DNA of 64,000 nt, from the NCBI GenBank assembly GCA_016125215.1, contig WGMF01000025.1, forward strand, positions 1 through 64,000, given 5' to 3'. The notes beneath the pieces are model-generated. The model saw only the letters and a program-made list of their open reading frames with translations, made no database searches and was not told the DNA's origin. The position numbers and the translations under genes were made by a program. The first letter of the stretch is position 1, and each line of letters opens with the position of its first letter. This DNA is from Phycisphaera sp. (GTDB lineage Bacteria > Planctomycetota > Phycisphaerae > Phycisphaerales > Phycisphaeraceae). This document shows positions 17,556-26,482 of this stretch, piece by piece.

Positions 17556-17753
17556 ATGAAAGCCAAAGAAGTCCACACACTCAACGATGAAGAACTCAAG
17601 ATCGAAGAGGGCAACCTCCGTCAGCAGCTCTTCACGCTCCGCTCCCAGGCGGTCACCGAGAAGCTGGAAAACCCACGCCAGCTCCGCAACCTCCGCAGGG
17701 ATATCGCCCGTGTCCTGACCGAACAAAGCGCACGCAAACAGAAAAAGGCCTGA
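17556..17753 (+). CDS. rpmC: 50S ribosomal protein L29
   Basis: 65 residues: two-helix protein with LNDEELKIEEGNLRQQLFTLRSQAVT and ENPRQLRNLRRDIARVLT. Usual length. Ends 6 bases before rpsQ. Confidence 0.94.
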   Translation: MKAKEVHTLNDEELKIEEGNLRQQLFTLRSQAVTEKLENPRQLRNLRRDIARVLTEQSARKQKKA

Positions 17754-17759
17754 CCCAAG

Positions 17760-18038
17760 ATGACCACCGCCACCACCGAAAAGCCCCGTGAACTCGTCGG
17801 CACCAAGACCGGTCTTGTCACCAGCGACAAGCGCGACAAGAGCCGAACCGTCGAGGTCCGTTACCAGTTCAAGCACCCCAAGTACGGGAAGATCATCACC
17901 CGTTCAAACAAGTTCCAGGTCCACGACGAACAGAACACCAGCAAGCTCGGCGACATGGTGGAGATCGTCTCCTGCCGACCGGTCAGCAAGACCAAGACCT
18001 GGCGACTGGTCAAAGTCGTCGAAGCCGCAAAAAACTAA
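17760..18038 (+). CDS. rpsQ: 30S ribosomal protein S17
   Basis: 92 residues. GLVTSDKRDKSRTVEVRYQ, HPKYGKIITRSNKFQVHDE and LGDMVEIVSCRPVSKTKTWRLV match the OB-fold protein that anchors 16S helix 11. Confidence 0.95.
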   Translation: MTTATTEKPRELVGTKTGLVTSDKRDKSRTVEVRYQFKHPKYGKIITRSNKFQVHDEQNTSKLGDMVEIVSCRPVSKTKTWRLVKVVEAAKN

Positions 18039-18086
18039 ACCCACAGAAGATTTACAGGCCCCACGGCCACGAGCGAGTAACGAGCC

Positions 18087-18473
18087 ATGATCCAGGCTGA
18101 ATCCAGAGTTGATGTCGCGGACAACACCGGCGCCAAGATCGCCTACGTGATCCGTGTGTTCGGCGGAACTTCCTCCAAGGGACGCTTCTCCCGCAACACC
18201 GCGTCCGTCGGTGACCGCGTCGTCTGCAGTGTCAAGAAGGCCCTGCCCGGCGGCGACCTCAAGCCCGGCACCGTCGTCAAGGCGGTCGTCGTCCGCACCA
18301 AGTACCCCGTGCGCAGGCAGGACGGTTCCTACGTCCGCTTCGACCGCAACGCGGTGGTGCTCATCGACGACGAGGGCAATCCGCGCGGCACCCGCATCTT
18401 CGGGGCGGTGGCGCGTGAACTGCGTGAAAAGAACTTCATGAAGATCGTCTCCCTCGCAAGCGAGGTTGTCTGA
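18087..18473 (+). CDS. rplN: 50S ribosomal protein L14
   Basis: 128 residues, about 6 longer than usual through an extra stretch at [74 protein letters not shown] and the C-terminal [11 protein letters not shown] are standard. First gene of the spc block. Confidence 0.96.
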   Translation: MIQAESRVDVADNTGAKIAYVIRVFGGTSSKGRFSRNTASVGDRVVCSVKKALPGGDLKPGTVVKAVVVRTKYPVRRQDGSYVRFDRNAVVLIDDEGNPRGTRIFGAVARELREKNFMKIVSLASEVV

Positions 18474-18543
18474 GTTACAGCGAGCCGGGCCGTGCCGGCC
18501 CGGATACCCCAGGACTATTCACCCGACTGTTTGGAACACCACC

Positions 18544-18861
18544 ATGCCACGACACATCCGAAAAGGCGACCAGGTCATCGTGACCGCCGGCAAAGACCGC
18601 GGCAGGATCGGCACGGTCCTGCGCGTCATCCCCAAGGACTCGAAGGTCGTTGTCCAGGGTATCAACGTGAAGAAGCGCCACATGCGGCCGACCCAGACCA
18701 ACCCCCAGGGCGGCATCATCGACAAGGAGATGCCCCTGCACTGGTCCAACGTCTCCCCCGCGGTCGACGGCAAGCCCAGCCGTGTGCGTTTTCAAACCAA
18801 GGACGGCAAGAAGGTCCGCGTCGCGGTGCGGGGCGGCGGTCAGATCGGGCAGGCCCTCTAA
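18544..18861 (+). CDS. rplX: 50S ribosomal protein L24
   Basis: 105 residues from ATG 18544. [22 protein letters not shown] is the KOW motif (about residues 7-28), then [22 protein letters not shown]. It begins 50S assembly by binding the 5' end of 23S rRNA. The upstream in-frame ATG at 18466 would overlap rplN and is not used. Confidence 0.95.
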   Translation: MPRHIRKGDQVIVTAGKDRGRIGTVLRVIPKDSKVVVQGINVKKRHMRPTQTNPQGGIIDKEMPLHWSNVSPAVDGKPSRVRFQTKDGKKVRVAVRGGGQIGQAL

Positions 18862-18908
18862 TCAACTGATGCACAAGGCGGGACACCCACCCGCAAGCGA
18901 GAAAAGTC

Positions 18909-19550
18909 ATGGCCAAGAAACAAGAACAAGAAAAATCAACCGAGAAAGCGCCCGTCGGCCCGAAGACGCCGCCGCGCATGAAGGTCCGCTTCAACCAGGA
19001 AGTCTCCGCGAAGGTCAAGGAGCAGTTCAAGGTGGCCAACCCCATGGCCCTGCCGCGCCTGGAGAAGGTGATCCTCAACGTCGGCCTGGGCAAGCAGCTC
19101 GAGGGCACCAAGCTCAACCCCAAGGCCAAGGAGCAGGTCATCAAGGACCTGACCGTGATCGCCGGCCAGAAGCCCGTGATGTGCATCGCCAAGAAGAGCG
19201 TCTCGAACTTCAAGCTCCGCGCGGGCTTTGAGATCGGTGCCCGGGTGACGCTCCGCGGCGACCGCATGTGGGAGTTCGTCGACCGTTTGATCTCGCTGGC
19301 CATCCCCCGCATCAAGGACTTCCGTGGGTTGCCCTTCAAGAGCTTCGACAAAGCCGGCAACTACGCGTTCGGCGTGCAGGAGCAGGGCATCTTCCCCGAG
19401 GTCGACATGGCCAACGCCGAGTTCCAGCACGGCCTGAACGTGCAGTTCTGCTTCAAAAACTCCAGCCCCGAGGTCAGCAAGTTTGTCCTGGCCGAGATGG
19501 GCGTGCCCTTTGTCAAGCCCGAAGACCTCAAACAGGGCCGACGACGCTGA
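18909..19550 (+). CDS. rplE: 50S ribosomal protein L5, N-terminal extension
   Basis: 213 residues against a usual 178-187. An extra Lys/Glu-rich N-terminus of about 25 residues (KKQEQEKSTEKAPVGPKTPP) precedes the conserved core. Core motifs: NPMALPRLEKVILNVGLG, IAGQKPVMCIAKKSVSNFKLR, LRGDRMWEFVDRLISLAIPR and DFRGLPFKSFDKAGNYAFGV. It binds 5S rRNA and touches P-site tRNA. ATG 18909 is the only start with sensible spacing to rplX. Confidence 0.95.
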   Translation: MAKKQEQEKSTEKAPVGPKTPPRMKVRFNQEVSAKVKEQFKVANPMALPRLEKVILNVGLGKQLEGTKLNPKAKEQVIKDLTVIAGQKPVMCIAKKSVSNFKLRAGFEIGARVTLRGDRMWEFVDRLISLAIPRIKDFRGLPFKSFDKAGNYAFGVQEQGIFPEVDMANAEFQHGLNVQFCFKNSSPEVSKFVLAEMGVPFVKPEDLKQGRRR

Positions 19551-19620
19551 ATGTGATCGCAGATCGTGATGAACACACTGTAAGTCCGAACCACGAGACC
19601 CCACCGACCCGAGGAAACAC

Positions 19621-19890
19621 ATGGCCTGCAAGTCCACGCTACTGAGAAACGAACGGATCAAGAAGACCGTTGCCAAGTACGCCGAGCTACGCAAGCAGCT
19701 CAAGGAAGCCGGCGACTACGCGGCGCTGCAGCGTCTTCCCCGCGACGCCAGCCCGACGCGCATCCGCAACTTCTGCGCCCTGACCGGTCGCTCACGCGGC
19801 AACTACCGCAAGTTCAAGGTCTGCCGAATCATGCTCCGTGAACTGGCGCTTCAGGGCAAAATCCCCGGCATGCGAAAGGCCTCCTGGTAA
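19621..19890 (+). CDS. rpsN: 30S ribosomal protein S14, long zinc-free form
   Basis: 89 residues, the long type. [20 protein letters not shown] at the start and [27 protein letters not shown] near the end. The CxxC pairs of the short zinc-binding type are absent. Confidence 0.95.
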   Translation: MACKSTLLRNERIKKTVAKYAELRKQLKEAGDYAALQRLPRDASPTRIRNFCALTGRSRGNYRKFKVCRIMLRELALQGKIPGMRKASW

Positions 19891-19917
19891 CCCCCCCCGG
19901 AACTCCCCCCGGAAGTG
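19891..19917 (+). repeat. CCCCCCGGAA cluster after rpsN
   Basis: Immediately after the rpsN stop, two copies of a C-run plus GGAA, the second extended to GGAAGT. Confidence 0.6.
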
Positions 19918-19969
19918 AATACAAACACGCACCGCGTCACCACAACCCAGACGCGCTTCGGAGAACACA

Positions 19970-20368
19970 ATGTCCTTCACCGACTCCATCGCTGACATGC
20001 TCACCCGCGTACGCAACGCCGCGCGGAACAAGGCTGACAAGGTCGACTGCCGGAACTCCGGCGTCTGCCGCGGCATCGCCGAGGTTCTCAAGAGCGAGGG
20101 CTACATCACGTCCTACGACGTGATCGAAGACGGCCGACAGGGCATCCTGCGGATCGAACTCAAGTACGGCCCCAACGGCGAGCAGCTCTTCAGTGTCCTC
20201 AAGCGTCAGTCCACACCGGGCCGGCGCATGTATGTCAAGCGTGACGCCATCCCCCGACCGTTGGCCGGCATGGGCGTCTCGATCCTCACCACCCCCAAAG
20301 GCGTGCTCAGCGACCGACAGGCCCGCAAGGAACGTGTCGGCGGCGAACTGATCTGCACCGTTGAATAA
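19970..20368 (+). CDS. rpsH: 30S ribosomal protein S8
   Basis: 132 residues. FTDSIADMLTRVRNAARNK, the variable middle, and PRPLAGMGVSILTTPKGVLSDRQARKERVGGELICTVE at the end. In E. coli S8 regulates the spc operon, but I see no obvious target here. Confidence 0.96.
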   Translation: MSFTDSIADMLTRVRNAARNKADKVDCRNSGVCRGIAEVLKSEGYITSYDVIEDGRQGILRIELKYGPNGEQLFSVLKRQSTPGRRMYVKRDAIPRPLAGMGVSILTTPKGVLSDRQARKERVGGELICTVE

Positions 20369-20385
20369 GAAACCAAGAGGTTCCT

Positions 20386-20937
20386 ATGTCCCGCATCGGC
20401 AAAAAACCCGTACCCCTGCCCGGCAACGTCAAGTGCAGCGTCGCCAACCGCGTCGTCACGGTCGAGTCCGGCCAGAACAAGCTCTCGATCACGCACCGGC
20501 CCGAGGTCAGCGTCAAGGTCGACGACAAGACCAAGACCATCGTCGTCGAACGCCGGGACGACACCCGCGTCTCCAAGGCGATGCACGGCCTGACCCGCGC
20601 GCTGCTCAACAACATGGTGACCGGCGTGACCAAGGGTTTTGTCAAAGAACTCGAACTCAACGGTGTGGGTTGGACCGCCAAGGTTCAGGGCATGAAGGTC
20701 CTGCTCAATGTCGGTTACGCCGACACACGCGAGGTCACGATCCCCGCCGGCGTCAAGGTCGAGATCGTGCAGAACAAGATCACCGTCAAGGGGGCTGACC
20801 GTCAGATGGTCGGCCAGGTCGCGGCCCAGATCCGTGCCCACCGCCCACCCGAACCGTATAACGCCAAGGGCATCAAGTACGCCGACGAAGTCATCATCCG
20901 CAAGCAGGGCAAGGCCTTTGCCGGCGGTGGGGCCTAA
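20386..20937 (+). CDS. rplF: 50S ribosomal protein L6
   Basis: 183 residues with the duplicated L6 fold. SRIGKKPVPLPGNVKCSV begins it; LELNGVGWTAKVQGMKVLLNVGYADTREV is mid-protein; VGQVAAQIRAHRPPEPYNAKGIKYADE is the C-terminal signature. Located near the sarcin-ricin loop and GTPase-factor site. Confidence 0.96.
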   Translation: MSRIGKKPVPLPGNVKCSVANRVVTVESGQNKLSITHRPEVSVKVDDKTKTIVVERRDDTRVSKAMHGLTRALLNNMVTGVTKGFVKELELNGVGWTAKVQGMKVLLNVGYADTREVTIPAGVKVEIVQNKITVKGADRQMVGQVAAQIRAHRPPEPYNAKGIKYADEVIIRKQGKAFAGGGA

Positions 20938-20987
20938 GCGAATAACCCGGTCGAGAGATCGCACGGGCATGAAACAGGATTCAAACC

Positions 20988-21338
20988 ATGAGCAACACCC
21001 TCCTCAACGAAAAGCGTCGCGTCCGTCGGAAGGCCGGCATCAGGAAGCACGTCATCGGCACGCCCGAACGTCCGCGCCTGACGGTCTTCCGCAGCATCAA
21101 GTATGTCTACGCCCAGGTGATCGACGATTACACGGGCAAGACCCTTGTGGCCGCCTCGTCGGTCAAGAGCGAAAAAGGCTCGAACAAGGCCGCGGCCGCG
21201 GCGGTCGGCAAGGAACTGGCCGAGAAGGCCAGGGCCGCCGGCGTGACGCACGTCGCTTTCGACCGCAACGCCTTCAAGTACCACGGCCGGGTCAAGGCCC
21301 TGGCCGACGCCGCACGCGAGGCGGGGCTCAAGTTCTAA
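20988..21338 (+). CDS. rplR: 50S ribosomal protein L18
   Basis: 116 residues. [48 protein letters not shown] and [26 protein letters not shown] are standard. Binds 5S rRNA together with L5. Confidence 0.96.
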   Translation: MSNTLLNEKRRVRRKAGIRKHVIGTPERPRLTVFRSIKYVYAQVIDDYTGKTLVAASSVKSEKGSNKAAAAAVGKELAEKARAAGVTHVAFDRNAFKYHGRVKALADAAREAGLKF

Positions 21339-21380
21339 TCAATTGTCACAACACGCCCCAGGGCGAAAAAAGGGATCGCA

Positions 21381-22097
21381 ATGGCTGAAGCACTGATGAA
21401 CACCGAAGAATCGCAGGGACTCGAGTCGACGACCGTCGGCATCTACCGCACCGCGACCGTGGTCAAGGGCGGTAGACGGTTCAGCTTCGCGGCGCTGGTC
21501 GTCGTGGGCGACCGGCACGGGAGCGTCGGCGTGGGCTACGGCAAGGCCGGCGGCGTGCCCGCGGCCATCGAGAAGGCCCAGAAAGACGCCAAGAAGCGCA
21601 TGCTCAAGGTCAACCTCCTCGAGGGCACCTTGCCCCACCCGGTGACCGCACGCTTCGGCGCGTCGATCGTCAAGCTCATGCCCGCCGCCCCCGGCACGGG
21701 CGTGATCGCCGGCGGCACGGTCCGCGCGGTCCTCGAGATGGCCGGCGTACACGACTGCCTCACCAAGTCCACCGGCTCGACCAACCAGAAGAACCTGTGC
21801 AAAGCGGCTCTGACGGGCCTCTCGTCGCTGCGGTCCAAGGCGCAGGTCGAGAAGATCCGCGGCGTCCAGCTCGAACCGACCCGTGTCGAGCGCGTGCTCG
21901 AAAAGGGACGCAAGTTCATGACGCAGCGCACCGAGAGCGTCAAGGCCAAGGGCCCGGTCAACCGCGTGGGCGAGAAGAGCGCCAAAGGCGGTCGTGGCCG
22001 CGGCCGAGACCGTTCCGCCGAGGGCCAGGCCGAAAGCAAGTCCCAGAGCGACACGACCCAGACGACCGACGCCGGAGCCACCCCCGCCACCGAATAA
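21381..22097 (+). CDS. rpsE: 30S ribosomal protein S5, C-terminal extension
   Basis: 238 residues against about 165. The dsRBD-like domain (VVKGGRRFSFAALVVVGDRHG, about residues 29-49) and second domain (GTGVIAGGTVRAVLEMAGVHD, about 108-128) are normal. A roughly 60-residue hydrophilic tail (NRVGEKSAKGGRGRGRDRS, then Ser/Thr/Asp-rich) follows. S5 guards decoding accuracy. The next gene is rplO, with no rpmD between. Confidence 0.95.
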   Translation: MAEALMNTEESQGLESTTVGIYRTATVVKGGRRFSFAALVVVGDRHGSVGVGYGKAGGVPAAIEKAQKDAKKRMLKVNLLEGTLPHPVTARFGASIVKLMPAAPGTGVIAGGTVRAVLEMAGVHDCLTKSTGSTNQKNLCKAALTGLSSLRSKAQVEKIRGVQLEPTRVERVLEKGRKFMTQRTESVKAKGPVNRVGEKSAKGGRGRGRDRSAEGQAESKSQSDTTQTTDAGATPATE

Positions 22098-22139
22098 TCG
22101 CAGGATAACACCTTGTTAGTCCTGACGGAGATACCCGCC

Positions 22140-22595
22140 ATGATGATCCATGAAATCACAGAAAAAGTCGGCAAGAAGAAGCACAAGAAGCGCATCGGGC
22201 GCGGCATCGGTTCGGGTCACGGCAAGACCTCCGGCCGCGGGACCAAGGGCGCGGGCTCGCGCTCGGGCTGGACCGGCTCGATCCGCGCCAGCCGAGAGGG
22301 TGGGCAGATGCCGCTGTTCCGTCGCGTGCCCAAGCGAGGGTTTTCCAACTTCAACTTCCGTACCGAATACATGGTTGTGAACCTCAAGGCCCTCGACGCA
22401 CGGTTCGAGGACGGAGCCGAGGTCAACGCCGAGATGCTCGTGAAGGTCGGCCTGGTTCCCGACACCACGATGCCCATCAAGGTGCTCGGCGAGGGCGAGT
22501 TGAAGAAGAAACTGACCGTGACCGCCGCGGCGTTCAGCGCCAGCGCAAAAGACAAGATCGAAAAAGCCGGCGGGACCGCGACCGTTGCCAAGTGA
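22140..22595 (+). CDS. rplO: 50S ribosomal protein L15
   Basis: 151 residues from ATG 22140 with GGAG 9 bases upstream. KKKHKKRIGRGIGSGHGKTSGRGTKG and GGQMPLFRRVPKRGFSN are the hallmark stretches. The usual rpmD (L30) neighbour is missing: only 42 bases separate rpsE and rplO. Confidence 0.95.
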   Translation: MMIHEITEKVGKKKHKKRIGRGIGSGHGKTSGRGTKGAGSRSGWTGSIRASREGGQMPLFRRVPKRGFSNFNFRTEYMVVNLKALDARFEDGAEVNAEMLVKVGLVPDTTMPIKVLGEGELKKKLTVTAAAFSASAKDKIEKAGGTATVAK

Positions 22596-22656
22596 CGACA
22601 GAGCGGGAGCGATATAGGTTCATTGCAAGGACGCAGCGAGGAGCAGTTGAGCTACG

Positions 22657-24045
22657 ATGCTAGAAGCATTCTTAAACATCTGGAAGGTCGCCGAGCTGAG
22701 GACGAAGATCCTCTTCACCCTCGGCATGTTGGCGATCTACCGCATCGGTTACTTCATCCCGCTGCCGGGGGTGAACCAGGAGAGCCTGCGCGAGTGGGCG
22801 GAGAAGCAGTCCGGCTCGGCCGCGGGGAACTTCGTCGCCTTCATCGGCATGTTCACCGGCGGCACGCTCGGGCACTCGACGATCTTCGGCTTGGGCATCA
22901 TGCCCTACATCTCCTCGGCGATCATCTTCCAGCTTTTGGCCACCGTCTGGCCCACGCTCGTCGACCTCAAGAAAGAGGGCGCGACTGGGTATCAGAAGAT
23001 CACCGAATGGACGCGCTACGCCACCGTGCCCCTGTGTCTGATCCAGGGCATCGTGTGGATGAAGGTCATGGTCAGCTCGCAACTGGTCTACCCGCAGTTC
23101 ACCGAGTACCCCAACATCATTTTCTTCTGGCTCGCGGGGCTCCTGGGGCTGACCGCCGGGACGATCTTCCTCATGTGGCTGGGCGAGCAGGTTGACAAGT
23201 ACGGCATCGGCAACGGCGTGTCCCTGATCATCACGGCCGGCATCGTCGCACGCATGCCCCAGGCTATCCGCTGGGTCGCGGACAACTTCAGTCTGTCATC
23301 GAATGCCGGCACCGACAAGCCCCTGGGCATCGGCGCGGTCATCATGCTCGCCGCCGCTTTCGTCACCGTCGTCGCAGGGGCGATCATCATCACCCAGGGC
23401 CAGCGCCGCATCCCGATCCAGCAGGCCAAGCACACGCGCGGTCGCAGGGTCTACGGTGGACAGAAGAGCTATCTGCCGTTGCGTGTGAACCACGGCGGGG
23501 TCATGCCTATCATCTTCGCCAGCGCCATGATGATGTTCCCCACGCTCGTGATCTCCTACATCCGCGGCGCGTTTCCGAGTTCGGGTTTCGTGGCTTTCAT
23601 GGACCGCAACATCCACATGGGCCAGTACCCGTACGAACTGATCTTCATCGTGCTGATCTATTTCTTTGCCTACTTCTGGACGACCGTGCAGTTCCAGCCC
23701 AAAGAGATGGCGACGCAGCTGCGCGACCACGGCAGCTTCATCCCCGGCCTGCGCCCCGGGCCGAGGACCGCGGAGTATCTCGAAACCGTCATGGAACGCA
23801 TCACCTACGTCGGCGCGGGCTTCCTGGCGATTATTGCCGTGGTCCCGTCGGTCGTGGCCGGGGCGTTCAAGATCGACTGGGTCGTGGCCAGCTTCCTCGG
23901 CGGTACGGGTCTGCTGATCGTGGTGAGCGTGATGCTCGACTTTGTCCAGCGGATCGAGGCCAATTTGATGATGCGAAACTACAGCGGCTTCCTCGGCGGA
24001 TCGTCCGGCGGGGGCAAGGGCACCCGCATCCGCGGGGCACGGTAA
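22657..24045 (+). CDS. secY: Preprotein translocase channel subunit SecY
   Basis: 462 residues, ten predicted membrane helices. Core of the Sec channel. Seen are the plug region after TM1, GFFIPLPG-like RIGYFIPLPGVNQESL (about residues 26-40), LGIMPYISSAIIFQLL, GIGNGVSLIITAGIVARMP, INHGGV-like RVNHGGVMPIIFASAMM and the cytoplasmic loop LRDHGSFIPGLRPGPRTAEYLE that contacts SecA and the ribosome. ATG 22657. adk, the common next gene, is absent. Confidence 0.96.
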   Translation: MLEAFLNIWKVAELRTKILFTLGMLAIYRIGYFIPLPGVNQESLREWAEKQSGSAAGNFVAFIGMFTGGTLGHSTIFGLGIMPYISSAIIFQLLATVWPTLVDLKKEGATGYQKITEWTRYATVPLCLIQGIVWMKVMVSSQLVYPQFTEYPNIIFFWLAGLLGLTAGTIFLMWLGEQVDKYGIGNGVSLIITAGIVARMPQAIRWVADNFSLSSNAGTDKPLGIGAVIMLAAAFVTVVAGAIIITQGQRRIPIQQAKHTRGRRVYGGQKSYLPLRVNHGGVMPIIFASAMMMFPTLVISYIRGAFPSSGFVAFMDRNIHMGQYPYELIFIVLIYFFAYFWTTVQFQPKEMATQLRDHGSFIPGLRPGPRTAEYLETVMERITYVGAGFLAIIAVVPSVVAGAFKIDWVVASFLGGTGLLIVVSVMLDFVQRIEANLMMRNYSGFLGGSSGGGKGTRIRGAR

Positions 24046-24093
24046 AGCCGTTCCGGGGCTGCTGGGCCGTGGTGGCACGGACGCCGCGACAAT

Positions 24094-24122
24094 TTGAGGA
24101 ATTCGGCGGTGTAGAGTAAACT
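24094..24122 (+). promoter_or_regulatory. Candidate internal promoter before map
   Basis: TTGAGG (24094-24099) and TAAACT (24117-24122) with a 17-base spacer in the 124-base secY-map gap, the right place for an internal promoter of the alpha block. Four of six matches at each box. Confidence 0.35.
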
Positions 24123-24169
24123 ACTCGATTCTCGCCTGAGGCTGGGAATGAGCGTTTGGCGAGGTCTGG

Positions 24170-24940
24170 ATGGCGATCAAACTCAAGAGCAAGGAGCAGA
24201 TCGAAAAGATGCGGTTGGCTGGGCGGGTCGTGCATCAGGTGCTCGACCACTGCGGCAAGATGCTCAGGCCCGGCGTGACCACGAAGGAGATCGACGACGA
24301 GGCGCTGCGGGTCATGACCCACGCCGGTGCCAAGGGACTCTTCAAGGGCTACCCCGGCAAGGTCCCGTTCCCGTCGAACCTTTGCATCAGTGTCAACGAG
24401 GTCGTCGTGCATGGAATCGCGGACGACAGGGTGGTCAAGGACGGCGACATCGTCGGGATCGACTGCGGAGTGGAACTCGACGGATGGTGTGGCGACTCGG
24501 CCAGGACGTTCCTGGTCGGCAACGTGAAACCGGAGGTGCGCAGGCTCTGTGAAGTGACGAAGCTCGTGCTCGAAGTGGCGATTGAAAACATCCGGCCGGG
24601 CAGGAAGTGGAGCCAGGTCGCAAGGCTCATGCAGAGCTACGCCGAATCGCACGCACTGGGCGTCGTCAGGGATTTTGTCGGTCACGGCATCGGATCGAAG
24701 ATGCACGAGGACCCCAAGGTGCCCAACTTCGACAGTGCCGAACTGCGTCGCAACGACATCCTCCTCCGCGAGGGGCTTGTGCTGGCGATCGAGCCGATGT
24801 GCAACCTCGGCGTGAAAGAGGTCGTCACCCTCGACGACGGATGGACGGTCGTTACCGCCGACCGATTGCCTTCGGCTCACTATGAACACACCGTCGCTGT
24901 CACCGACACCGGCGCAGACGTATTGACCAACGGACAGTAA
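24170..24940 (+). CDS. map: Methionine aminopeptidase, type I
   Basis: 256 residues. Removes the N-terminal Met from new proteins. The pita-bread fold has the metal ligands visible: Asp in [16 protein letters not shown] (two Asp), His in [12 protein letters not shown], Glu in [10 protein letters not shown] and Glu in [17 protein letters not shown] holds the conserved substrate-side His. Co-transcribed with infA, whose TTG start lies 23 bases downstream. Confidence 0.96.
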   Translation: MAIKLKSKEQIEKMRLAGRVVHQVLDHCGKMLRPGVTTKEIDDEALRVMTHAGAKGLFKGYPGKVPFPSNLCISVNEVVVHGIADDRVVKDGDIVGIDCGVELDGWCGDSARTFLVGNVKPEVRRLCEVTKLVLEVAIENIRPGRKWSQVARLMQSYAESHALGVVRDFVGHGIGSKMHEDPKVPNFDSAELRRNDILLREGLVLAIEPMCNLGVKEVVTLDDGWTVVTADRLPSAHYEHTVAVTDTGADVLTNGQ

Positions 24941-24963
24941 GCACAAACAAGAACAGGAACACA

Positions 24964-25179
24964 TTGGCCAAGGAAGAAAAAATCACGGTTGAGGGCGAGG
25001 TGATCGACGCGCTGCCCAACGCGATGTTCCGCGTACGCCTCGAAAACAACCACGAGATGGTCGCCCACATCTCCGGCAAGATGCGTATGCACTACATCCG
25101 CATCCTCCCCGGCGACAAAGTCACCATCGAGATCAGCCCCTACGATTTATCCAAAGGACGCATCACCTACCGCCATTAA
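24964..25179 (+). CDS. infA: Translation initiation factor IF-1
   Basis: 71 residues, OB fold: [47 protein letters not shown] and [14 protein letters not shown]. The start is TTG at 24964, with AGGA 5 to 6 bases upstream. No ATG in frame would include the conserved N-terminus, so the TTG is convincing. The weak codon may keep IF-1 below ribosomal-protein levels. Confidence 0.95.
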   Translation: MAKEEKITVEGEVIDALPNAMFRVRLENNHEMVAHISGKMRMHYIRILPGDKVTIEISPYDLSKGRITYRH

Positions 25180-25211
25180 TCACGACTACACGACCAGACA
25201 CGAGGTTTGCC

Positions 25212-25325
25212 ATGAAAGTCCGAAGCTCCATCCGACGCATCTGTGAAAACTGCAAGATCATCCGACGCAAGGGCGTCGTGCGCGTCATCTGCACCAACCC
25301 CAAACACAAACAACGCCAAGGTTGA
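25212..25325 (+). CDS. rpmJ: 50S ribosomal protein L36
   Basis: 37 residues, read directly between infA and rpsM: starts [19 protein letters not shown] and ends [11 protein letters not shown]. The zinc ligands Cys-x2-Cys (residues 11, 14), a later Cys (27) and His (32) are present, so this is the zinc-binding form. Typical map-infA-rpmJ-rpsM order. Confidence 0.95.
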   Translation: MKVRSSIRRICENCKIIRRKGVVRVICTNPKHKQRQG

Positions 25326-25332
25326 TTCCAAC

Positions 25333-25360
25333 TGCAAAGCCCACCGCGTCCAGCGGTGGG
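25333..25360 (+). repeat. TGCAAAG hairpin repeat, rpmJ-rpsM gap
   Basis: TGCAAAG head, perfect 8-bp stem CCCACCGC / GCGGTGGG and loop GTCCA (25340-25360), lying 24 bases before the rpsM start. Confidence 0.85.
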
Positions 25361-25383
25361 TCCCCCACAAAGGACCCCACACC

Positions 25384-25767
25384 ATGCCCCGACTCGCAGG
25401 CGTCGACATCCCGGACAACAAGCCCATCCGCATCGCGCTCCGTTACATCTACGGCGTCGGGCCGGCCAATGCCGAGCTGGTGCTCAAGGAGGCCAACATC
25501 GACGGCCAGACCCGCGCCAACAAGCTGACCGAAGACCAGCTTGCCCAGATCGCGGTCATCATCGACAACAACTACATCGTCGAGGGTGCCCTGCGTCGGC
25601 AGGTGGCGCAGAACGTCACACGCCTGCGTGAGATCCGCTGCTACCGCGGCGACCGTCACCGCCGGGGCCTGCCCGTCAACGGTCAGCGTACCCGCACCAA
25701 CGCCCGCACACGCAAGGGCAAACGCAAGACCGTCGCCGGCAAGAAGGGCGTCAAGGCAATGAAGTAA
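25384..25767 (+). CDS. rpsM: 30S ribosomal protein S13
   Basis: 127 residues. PRLAGVDIPDNKPIRIALRYIYGVG, EGALRRQVAQNVTRLREIRCYRGDRHRRGLPV and the basic tail GQRTRTNARTRKGKRKTVAGKK. ATG 25384 is used, since the frame upstream runs through rpmJ. Confidence 0.96.
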   Translation: MPRLAGVDIPDNKPIRIALRYIYGVGPANAELVLKEANIDGQTRANKLTEDQLAQIAVIIDNNYIVEGALRRQVAQNVTRLREIRCYRGDRHRRGLPVNGQRTRTNARTRKGKRKTVAGKKGVKAMK

Positions 25768-25773
25768 CCCCAT

Positions 25774-25884
25774 TGCAATGCCCACCGCGTCCATCGGTGG
25801 GACGAGAAAATGCAATGCCCGCCGCGTCCATCGGTGGGACGAGAAAATGCAAAGCCCGCCGTGTCCAGCGGTGGGATACCCAAA
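25774..25884 (+). repeat. Three tandem 37-bp hairpin repeats, rpsM-rpsK gap
   Basis: Units begin TGCAA(T/A)G at 25774, 25811 and 25848, a constant 37-base period. Each contains a hairpin C(A/G)CCG-(C/T)GTCCA(T/G)-CGGTGGG, and the first two end ACGAGAAAA. The stems are variants of the rpmJ-rpsM and rplB-rpsS elements, so the family has been tandemly amplified here inside an essential operon. Confidence 0.9.
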
Positions 25885-25962
25885 GTTGGAGACTGTCTCC
25901 CACTGCAACCCACACCGAAGCCAGTTGCCGGCAACACGGCAACGCCCAACTTCGAGGAAACC

Positions 25963-26340
25963 ATGGCCAAGAAAACCAAGAAAGTCCGACGCAACGTCAC
26001 ACGCGGCATCGCCCACGTCAAGGCGACGTTCAACAACACCCTCGTCACCATCACCGACATGAACGGCGAGACGCTCTGCCACGACTCGGCCGGCACGATG
26101 GGCTTCAAAGGCTCACGCAAGAGCACGCCTTTTGCCGCCACCCGCGCCGCGGAGAACTGTGCCGGCAAGGCTAAAAAACTCGGCGTCACCGAGGTCGAGG
26201 TCCGCGTCAAGGGCGCCGGCTCAGGCCGTGAGTCCGCCGTCACCGCCCTGCAGAACGCCGGCATTAAGGTCACCGCCGTCGAAGACCGCACCGCCATCCC
26301 GCACAACGGCTGCCGACCCCGCAAGAAACGCCGGGTCTAA
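25963..26340 (+). CDS. rpsK: 30S ribosomal protein S11
   Basis: 125 residues. [60 protein letters not shown] and [18 protein letters not shown] are standard. ATG 25963, preceded by GAGGAAA. rpsD, which often follows, is not here. Confidence 0.96.
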   Translation: MAKKTKKVRRNVTRGIAHVKATFNNTLVTITDMNGETLCHDSAGTMGFKGSRKSTPFAATRAAENCAGKAKKLGVTEVEVRVKGAGSGRESAVTALQNAGIKVTAVEDRTAIPHNGCRPRKKRRV

Positions 26341-26482
26341 TCCATTGTTAGTTGGCTGTTGCACTTTGTTTCACGACTCAACACCGTCCCCCGTCACAGA
26401 AGCCCCCGGCCGATCAGCGCAGCCGGCGAGCGATAGGACGCGGGCGTCACAAGACTCGAAACGCTGAACTGGAGCACTTGTT

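Noticed and set aside
25774-25884. CRISPR array suspected from three regular repeats
   Set aside because: The 37-base units are contiguous with no unique spacers between repeats and no cas genes are present.
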